A stretch of 40,116 nucleotides of DNA from Saccoglossus kowalevskii. Lineage: Eukaryota > Hemichordata > Enteropneusta > Harrimaniidae. The stretch lies in assembly GCF_000003605.2 (NCBI RefSeq), contig NW_003124657.1, positions 1 to 40,116 of the forward strand, written 5' to 3'. Under the pieces are notes generated by a model. The model ran no database searches. It saw only the letters and a list, made by a program, of their open reading frames with translations, and was not told where the DNA came from. A program made the position numbers and the translations under genes. Positions 33,639 to 40,116 of this stretch are shown one piece after another (position 1 is the stretch's first letter; every line of letters starts with the position of its first letter).

Positions 33639-34414
33639 GTGATATCCACCTCCTCACATTGCAAATCTTGTCTGCTTTATTTGCTATGAGTGACATGTCA
33701 GCGGCTGATTCTGTGGTCCAGGGAGCCAGTTGAGTGGGATATTCACCTCCCCACATTGCAAATCTTGTCTGCTTTATTTGTTATGAGTGGCATGTCATCG
33801 GCTGATTATGTGGTCCAGGGAGCCAGTTGAGAGAGATATTCACCTCCTCACATTGCAAATCTTGTCTGCTTTATTTGCTATGAGTGGCATGTCAGTGGCT
33901 GATTATGTGGTCCAGGGAGCCAGTTGAGTGAGATATTCACCTCCTCACATTGCAAATCTTGTCTGCTTTATTTGCTATGAGTGGCATGTCATCGGCTGAT
34001 TATGTGGTCCAGGGAGCCAGTTGAGTGGGATATTCACCTCCTCACATTGCAAATTTTGTCTGCTTTATAAACTGTGAGTGACATGTCAGCGGCTGATTCT
34101 GTGGTCCGGGGAGCCAGTTGAGTGGGATATTCACCTCCTCACATTGCAAATCTTGTCTGCTTTATTTGCTATGAGTGGCATGTCAGTGGCTGATTATGTG
34201 GTCGAGGGAGACAGTTGAGTGGGATATTCACCTCCCCACATTGCAAATCTTGTCTGCTTTATTTTCTATGAGTGGTATGTCATCGGCTGATTATGTGGTC
34301 CAGGGAGCCAGTTGAGTGAGATATTCACCTCCTCACATTGCAAATCTTGTCTACTTTATTTGCTATGAGTGACATGTCAGCGGCTGATTATGTGGTCCAG
34401 GGAGCCAGTTGAGT
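33639..34414 (+). repeat. Block G, copy 2 (8 monomers)
   Basis: It matches 18323-19098 monomer by monomer, including GTGATATCCACC, TTGAGAGAGATATTC, the T monomer (34027) and GAGGGAGACAGTTGAG. After it comes a CCCCAC/TTTTCTATG unit, whereas copy 1 is followed by a T monomer. Confidence 0.87.
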
Positions 34415-34608
34415 GGGATATTCACCTCCCCACATTGCAAATCTTGTCTGCTTTATTTTCTATGAGTGGTATGTCATCGGCTGATTATGTGGTCCAGGGA
34501 GCCAGTTGAGTGGGATATTCACCTCCCCACATTGCAAATCTTGTCCGCTTTATTTGCTATGAGTGTCATGTCATCGGCTGATTATGTGGTCTAGGGAGCC
34601 AGTTGAGT

Positions 34609-35287
34609 GTGATATTCACCTCCTCACATTCCAAATCTTGTCTGCTTTATTTGCTATGAGTGGCATGTCATCGGCTGATTATGTGGTCCAGGGAGCCAGT
34701 TGAGTGGGATATGCACCTCCTCACATTGCAAATTTTGTCTGCTTTATAAACTGTGGGTGACATGTCAGCGGCTGATTCTGTGGTCCGGGGAGCCAGTTGA
34801 GTGGGATATTCACCTCCTCACATTGCAAATCTTGTCTGCTTTATTTGCTATGAGTGGCATGTCAGTGGCTGATTATGTGGTCCAGGGAGAGAGTTCAGTG
34901 GGATATTCACCTCCCCACATTGCAAATCTTGTCTGCTTTATTTTCTATGAGTGGTATGTCATCGGCTGATTATGTGGTCCAGGGAGCCAGTTGAGTGAGA
35001 TATTCACCTCCTCACATTCCAAATCTTGTCTGCTTTATTTGCTATGAGTGGCATGTCAGTGGCTGATTATGTGGTCCAGGGAGCCAGTTGAGTGGGATAT
35101 TCACCTCCCCACATTGCAAATCTTGTCTGCTTTATTTTCTATGAGTGGTATGTCATCGGCTGATTATGTGGTCCAGGGAGCCAGTTGAGTGGGATATTCA
35201 CCTCCCCACATTCCAAATCTTGTCTGCTTTATTTGCTATGAGTGGCATGTCATCGGCTGATTATGTGGTCCAGGGAGCCAGTTGAGT
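34609..35287 (+). repeat. Block H, copy 2 (7 monomers)
   Basis: It matches 25887-26565, including the rare GGGAGAGAGTT (here with TTCAGTGGG). An extra GTGTCATGTCATCTGCTG monomer (35288-35384) separates it from the CTCATATTCC unit that follows copy 1 directly. A T monomer at 33445 begins a shorter related series 13 monomers upstream. Confidence 0.87.
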
Positions 35288-35577
35288 GGGATATTCACCT
35301 CCTCACATTGCAAATCTTGTCTGCTTTATTTGCTATGAGTGTCATGTCATCTGCTGATTATGTGGTCCAGGGAGCCAGTTGAGTGAGATATTCACCTCCT
35401 CATATTCCAAATCTTGTCTGCTTTATTTGCTATGAGTGGCATGTCAGTGGCTGATTATGTGGTCCAGGGAGCCAGTTGAGTGGATATTCACCTCCTCACA
35501 TTCCAAATCTTGTCTGCTTTATTTGCTATGAGTGGCATGTCATCGACTGATTATGTGGTCCAGGGATCCAGTTGAGT

Positions 35578-36450
35578 GAGATATTCACCTCCTCACATTG
35601 CAAATCTTGTCTGCTTTATCTGCTGTGAGTGACATGTCATCGGCTGATTATGTGGTCCAGGGAGCCAGTTGAGTGAGATATTCACCTCCTCACATTGCAA
35701 ATCTTGTCTACTTTATCTGCTGTGAGTGACATGTCAGTGGCTGATTATGTGGTCCAGGGAGCCAGTTGAGTGAGATACTCACCTCCTCACATTGCAAATC
35801 TTGTCTGCTATATTTGCTATGAGTAACATGTCAGTGGCTGATTATGTGGTCCAGGGAGCCAGTTGGGTGGGATATGCACCTCCTCACATTGCAAATCTTG
35901 TCTGCTTTATTTGCTATGAGTAACATGTCAGTGGCTGATTCTGTGGTCCAGGGAGCCAGTTGAGTGGGATATGCACCTCCTCACATTGCAAATCTTGTCT
36001 ACTTTATCTGCTGTGAGTGACATGTCATCGGCTGATTATGTGGTCCAGGGAGCCAGTTGAGTGGGATATTCACCTCCTCACATTCCAAATCTTGTCTACT
36101 TTATTTGCTATGAGTGGCATGTCATCGGCTGATTATGTGGTCCAGAGAGCCAGTTGAGTGGGATATTCACCTCCTCACATTCCAAATCTTGTCTACTTTA
36201 TTTGCTATGAGTGGCATGTCAACGGCTGATTCTGTGGTCCAGGGAGCCAGTTGAGAGAGATACTCACCTCCTCACATTGCAAATCTTGTCTGCTTTATTT
36301 GCTATGAGTGTCATGTCATCGGCTGATTCTGTGGTCTAGGGAGCCAGTTGAGTGAGATATTCACCTCCTCACATTGCAAATCTTGTCTACTTTATTTGCT
36401 GTGAGTGACATGTCAGTGGCTGATTCTGTGGTCCAGGGAGCCAGTTGAGT
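35578..36450 (+). repeat. Block A (9-mer), copy 4
   Basis: This is a full-length 873-bp copy. It lacks the CCAGGAGCC deletion of copies 1 and 2, so the ancestral unit was probably 873 bp. GGGATCCAG at its left edge, TGCTATATTTGC near 35807 and TTGAGAGAGATACTC near 36245 are private. Confidence 0.88.
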
Positions 36451-36644
36451 GAGATATTCACCTCCCCACATTGCAAATCTTGTCTGCTTTATTTGTTATG
36501 AGTGGCATGTCAGCTGCTGATTCTGTGGTCCAGGGAGCCAGTTGGGTGGGATATTCACCTCCTCACATTGCAAATCTTGTCTACTTTATTTGCTGTGAGT
36601 GACATGTCAGCGGCTGATTCTGTGGTCCGGGGAGCCAGTTGAGT

Positions 36645-37366
36645 GAGATATTCACCTCCTCACATTGCAAATCTTGTTTGTTTTATTTGCTGTGAGTGGC
36701 ATGTCATCGGCTGATTATGTGGTCCAGGGAGCCAGTTGAGTTGGATATTCACCTCCTCACATTGCAAATCTTGTCTGTTTTATTTGCTGTGAGTGGCATG
36801 TCATCGGCTGATTATGTGGTCCAGGGAGCCAGTTGGGTGGGATATTCACCTCCCCACATTGCAAATCTTGTCTGCTTTATTTGCTATGAGTGGCATGTCA
36901 TCGGCTGATTATGTTGTGCAGGGAGCCAGTTGAGTGGGATATTCACCTCCTCACATTCCAAATCTTGTCTGCTTTATTTGCTATGAGTGACATGTCAGCG
37001 GCTGATTCTGTGGTCCAGGAAGCCAGTTGAGTGGGATATTCACCTCCTCACATTGCAAATCTTGTCTGCTTTATTTTCTATGAGTGGTATGTCATCGGCT
37101 GATTATGTGGTCCAGGGAGCCAGTTGAGTGAGATATTCACCTCCCCACATTGCAAATCTTGTCTGCTTTATTTGCTATGAGTGTCATGTCATCGGCTGAT
37201 TATGTGGTCCAGTGAGCCAGTTGAGTGGGATATTCACCTCCTCACATTGCAAATCTTGTCTGCTTTATTTGCTATGAGTGGCATGTCAGTGGCTGATTAT
37301 GTGGCCCAGGGAGCCAGTTGGGTGGGATATTCACCTCCTTACATTGCAAATCTTGTCTGCTTTATT
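36645..37366 (+). repeat. Block B, copy 2
   Basis: All diagnostic changes of 8914-9635 are present in order. It ends inside the CCTTACATTGC monomer, in the TTTATT stretch, where one T is missing and block C sequence takes over. Confidence 0.88.
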
Positions 37367-37367
37367 G
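37364..37367 (+). other. Block B to block C junction with one T lost
   Basis: TTTATTGCTG replaces TTTATTTGCTG. Sequence to the left follows the 9593 monomer; sequence to the right follows the 6824 monomer. The junction preserves monomer register apart from the missing T. Confidence 0.72.
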
Positions 37368-38058
37368 CTGTGAGTGACATGTCATCGGCTGATTATGTTG
37401 TGCAGGGAGCCAGTTGAGTGAGATATTCACCTCCTCACATTGCAAATCTTGTCTGCTTTATTTGCTGTGAGTGGCATGTCATCGGCTGATTATGTTGTGC
37501 AGGGAGCCAGTTGAGTGGGGTATTCACCTCCTCACTTTGCAAATCTTGTCTGCTTTATTTGTTGTGAGTGACATGTCATCGGCTGATTCTGTGGTCCAGG
37601 GAGCCAGTTGAGTGAGATATTCACCTCCTCACATTGCAAATCTTGTCTGCTTTATTTGTTATGAGTGGCATGTCAGCTGCTGATTCTGTGGTCCAGGGAG
37701 CCAGTTGAGTGAGATATTCACCTCCTCACATTGCAAATCTTGTCTGCTTTATTTGCTATGAGTGGCATGTCATCGGCTGATTCTGTGGTCCAGGGAGCCA
37801 GTTGAGTGGGATACACACCTCCTCACATTGCAAATCTTGTCTACTTTATTTGCTATGAGTGACATGTCATCGGCTGATTATGCAGTCCAGGGAGCCAATT
37901 GAGTGAGATATTCACCTCCTCACATTGCAAATCTTGTCTACTTTATTTGCTATGAGTGACATGTCATCGGCTGATTATGTGGTCCAGTGAGCCAGTTGAG
38001 TGAGATATTCACCTCCTCACATTGCAAATCTTGTCTACTTTATTTGCTATGAGTGGCA
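37367..38058 (+). repeat. Block C, copy 2
   Basis: It matches 6824-7515, including GTGGGGTATTC with CTCACTTTGC, GGGATACACACC and TATGCAGTCC. CCAATTGAG occurs in one early monomer of copy 1 but not here. Confidence 0.88.
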
Positions 38059-38487
38059 TGTCATCGGCTAATTCTGTGGTACCAGGGAGCCAGTTGAGTG
38101 GGATATTCACCTCCTCACATTGCAAATCTTGTCTGCTTTATTTGCTATGAGTGGCATGTCAGTGGCTGATTATGTGGTCCAGGGAGCCAGTTGAGTGAGA
38201 TATTCACCTCCTCACATTGCAAATCTTGTCTACTTTATTTGCTATGAGTGTCATGTCAGTGGCTGATTATGTGGTCCAGGGAGCCAGTTGAGTGGGATAT
38301 TCACCTCCTCACATTGCAAATCTTGTCTGCTTTATTTGCTATGAGTGGCATGTCATCGGCTGATTATGTTGTCCAGGGAGCCAGTTGAGTGGGATATTCA
38401 CCTCCTCACATTGCAAATCTTGTCTGCTTTATTTGCTATGAGTGGCATGTCATCGGCAGATTCTGTGGTCCAGGGAGCCAGTTGAGT

Positions 38488-39237
38488 GAGATATTCACCT
38501 CCTCACATTGCAAATCTTGTCTGCTTTATTTGCTATGAGTGGCATGTCATCGGCAGATTCTGTGGTCCAGGGAGCCAGTTGAGTGAGATATTCACCTCCT
38601 CACATTGCAAATCTTGTCTGCTTTATTTGCTATGAGTGGCATGTCAACGGCTGATTCTGTGGTCCAGGGAGCCAGTTGAGTGGGATATTCACCTCCTCAC
38701 ATTGCAAATCTTGTCTGCTTTATTTGCTATGAGTGTCATGTCATCGGCTGATTATGTGGTCCAGTGAGCCAGTTGAGTGAGATATTCACCTCCTCACATT
38801 GCAAATCTTGTCTACTTTATTTACTATGAGTGTCATGTCAGTGGCTGATTATGTGGTCCAGGGAGCCAGTTGAGTGGGATATTCACCTCCTCACATTGCA
38901 AATCTTGTCTGCTTTATTTGCTATGAGTGGCATGTCATCGGCTGATAATGTGGTCCAGGGAGCCAGTTGAGTGAGATATTCACCTCCTCACATTGCAAAT
39001 CTTGTCTACTTTATTTGCTATGAGTGTCATGTCAGTGGCTGATTATGTGGTCCAGGGAGCCAGTTGAGTGGGATATTCACCTCCTCACATTGCAAATCTT
39101 GTCTGCTTTATTTGCTATGAGTGGCATGTCAGTGGCTGATTATGTTGTGCAGGAGCCAGTTGAGTGAGATATTCACCTCCTCACATTCCAAATCTTGTCT
39201 GCTTTATTTGCTGTGAGTGACATGTTAGCGGCTGATT
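38488..39237 (+). repeat. Block D, copy 2
   Basis: It matches 26760-27535 through GACATGTTAGCGG. One base is lost in TTGTGCAGGAGCC near 39150, and the copy ends in the heavily shortened patch that begins at 39244. Confidence 0.88.
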
Positions 39238-39243
39238 ATGTGG

Positions 39244-39292
39244 TCAGGGAGCAGTGAGTGGGATATCACTCTCACATGCAAATCTGTCTACT
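39244..39292 (+). other. Eight consecutive CC/TT doublets each shortened by one base
   Basis: Against the consensus, the stretch from GGTCAGGG to AATCTGTC has lost one base from each of eight successive pyrimidine doublets (TT or CC). GG doublets and GGG and AAA runs in the same stretch are intact. A further single C is missing near 39366. This pattern occurs nowhere else at this density. Confidence 0.85.
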
Positions 39293-40029
39293 TTATTTGC
39301 TATGAGTGGCATGTCAGTGGCTGATTATGTGGTCCAGGGAGCCAGTTGAGTGAGATATTCACCTCTTACATTCCAAATCTTGTCTGCTTTATTTGCTATG
39401 AGTGGCATGTCATCGGCTGATTATGCGGTCCAGGGACCGAGTTGAGTGGAATATTCACCTCCTCACATTGCAAATCTTGTCTACTTTATTTGCTATGAGT
39501 GACATGTCATCGGCTGATTATGTGGTCCAGGGAGCCAGTTGAGTGAGATATTCACCTCCTTACATTCCAAATCTTGTCTGCTTTATTTGCTATGAGTGGC
39601 ATGTCATCGGCTGATTATGTTGTCCAGGGAGCCAGTTGAGTGGGATATTCACCTCCTCACATTGCAAATCTTGTCTACTTTATTTGCTATGAGTGGCATG
39701 TCATCGGCTGATTATGTGGTCCAGGGAGCCAGTTGAGTGAGATATTCACCTCCTCACATTGCAAATCTTGTCTGCTTTATTTGCTATGAGTGGCATGTCA
39801 TCGGCAGATTCTGTGGTCCAGGGAGCCAGTTGAGTGAGATATTCACCTCCTCACATTGCAAATCTTGTCTGCTTTATTTGCTATGAGTGGCATGTCAACG
39901 GCTGATTCTGTGGTCCAGGGAGCCAGTTGAGTGGGATATTCACCTCCTCACATTGCAAATCTTGTCTGCTTTATTTGCTGTGAGTGACATGTCATCGGCT
40001 GATTATATGGTCCAGGGAGCCAGTTGAGT

Positions 40030-40116
40030 GAGATATTCACCTCCTCACATTGCAAATCTTGTCTACTTTATTTGCTTTGAGTGTCATGTCAGTGGCTGAT
40101 TATGTGGTCCAGGGTG
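40030..40116 (+). repeat. Right-edge partial monomer (87 bp)
   Basis: The last unit is cut at monomer position 87 by the window end. It is a TCTAC unit with TTTGCTTTGAGTGTCATGTCAGTGG, and its last bases (CAGGGTG) differ from the usual CAGGGAG. The array evidently continues. Confidence 0.9.

Larger units (their letters stand above)
30247..35577 (+). repeat. Array domain 8: second T/F-rich region
   Basis: About 55 monomers with the same subtypes and block order as parts of 14.7-22 kb: I (30923), J (32184), G (33639) and H (34609). T monomers start at 32378, 32863, 33445, 34027 and 34706, exactly 5, 6, 6 and 7 monomers apart. The register is exact from 32378 to 34706. One base is missing near 35480 (GAGTGGATATTC). 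Confidence 0.82.
1..40116 (+). repeat. 97-bp satellite DNA array, 412 complete monomers
   Basis: Every line of the window is the same 97-bp unit in direct tandem. Monomer landmarks are GGGATATTCA at positions 1-10, CCTCCTCAC at 11-19, ATTGCAAATC at 20-29, CTTTATTTGC at 37-46, GGCATGTCA at 54-62, a CpG at 64-65, GTGGTCCAGGGAGCC at 75-89 and AGTTGAGT at 90-97. Starts at 96, 7847, 22106, 25984, 32378, 34706 and 40030 are separated by 80, 147, 40, 66, 24 and 55 monomers once visible indels are counted. No inversion or foreign insertion was seen. Function is not readable from sequence; structural heterochromatin, possibly centromeric, is an inference. I do not recognise the family. Strand is nominal. 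Confidence 0.98.
35578..40116 (+). repeat. Array domain 9: blocks A-B-C-D and right edge
   Basis: About 47 monomers made almost wholly of copies of blocks found elsewhere, in the order A, B, C, D. B and C abut at 37366/37367. Between C and D (38059-38487) are four plain monomers, one with an extra A (GGTACCAGGG near 38081). After D, from 39300, plain monomers continue, and from about 39735 the start of another block D-like series (ATCGGCAGATTC, then GTCAACGG) runs into the edge. Confidence 0.82.

Noticed and set aside
7847-34802. TATAAA in T monomers as functional promoters
   Set aside because: The element arises from a few base changes within a satellite and there is no transcript evidence or downstream gene. 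It is kept only as a low-interest finding.
1-40116. CRISPR array
   Set aside because: The period is regular, but there is no division into invariant repeats and unique spacers: all 97 positions are conserved between units. No cas genes are present.
1-40116. Tandem-repeat protein gene or non-ribosomal RNA gene cluster
   Set aside because: The unit length is not a multiple of three and stops occur in all frames of the common monomer. No tRNA, 5S or snRNA-like promoter or fold is recognised.
1-40116. CENP-B box
   Set aside because: The needed TTCG and CGGG elements at the right spacing are absent. The GGTCCGGGG of T monomers holds CGGGG only, with no upstream TTCG.
1-40116. Alpha satellite or another well-known family
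   Set aside because: Period and sequence do not match the 171-bp alpha satellite or other families I can recall with certainty; I therefore give no family or species name.
1-40116. Transposon, LTR or inverted segments inside the array
   Set aside because: I read through the whole window and every stretch aligns to the + strand monomer. No target-site duplications, poly-A tails or reverse-orientation monomers were found.

Overview
The whole 40,116-bp window is one uninterrupted, head-to-tail tandem satellite array. The repeat unit is 97 bp, every copy lies in the same orientation, and I found no unique DNA, transposon, RNA gene or credible protein-coding gene. Taking GGGATATTC as monomer position 1, I count 412 complete monomers from 96 to 40029, a 95-bp partial unit at the left edge (1-95) and an 87-bp partial unit at the right edge (40030-40116). 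The count closes arithmetically: 412 x 97 minus a net 30 single-base deletions equals the 39,934 bp observed. By eye, neighbouring monomers mostly differ at a few of 97 positions.

Organism: this is eukaryotic heterochromatin-type DNA, most simply a pericentromeric, centromeric, subtelomeric or sex-chromosome satellite. I do not recognise the family or species. GC is about 46 percent by hand count of one representative monomer. The few CpG sites vary mainly to TpG or CpA, which fits a genome with cytosine methylation but does not identify one.

Layout: (1) 1-7846 holds 80 full monomers with CCTCCTCAC at positions 11-19, a heritable 96-bp subtype, 5-mer (484 bp) and 13-mer (1,260 bp) higher-order copies, and first copies of blocks A, C and E0. 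(2) 7847-9592 brings in the TATAAA subtype (T), the CCCCAC/TTTTCTATG subtype (F) and block B. (3) 9593-13569 is a large imperfect tandem duplication of 18 and 17 monomers (block E). (4) 13570-22105 is rich in T and F monomers, with blocks F, J, G and tandem copies of block I. (5) 22106-25789 is dominated by a TAACATG subtype with local 3-mer and 2-mer amplifications. (6) 25790-28609 holds blocks H and D and a 194-bp dimer. (7) 28610-30246 is a tandem pair of the 9-mer block A. (8) 30247-35577 repeats blocks I, J, G and H. (9) 35578-40116 repeats blocks A, B, C and D in a new order.

The array is a mosaic: segments of 4 to 18 monomers recur up to 33 kb apart, almost always displaced by a whole number of monomers. 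This is the expected product of repeated unequal exchange, gene conversion or segmental duplication within a satellite. Several block junctions coincide with short patches where CC and TT doublets on the + strand have lost one base, which raises the question of assembly patching. No undescribed gene system is present; the interest is in array architecture and assembly quality.
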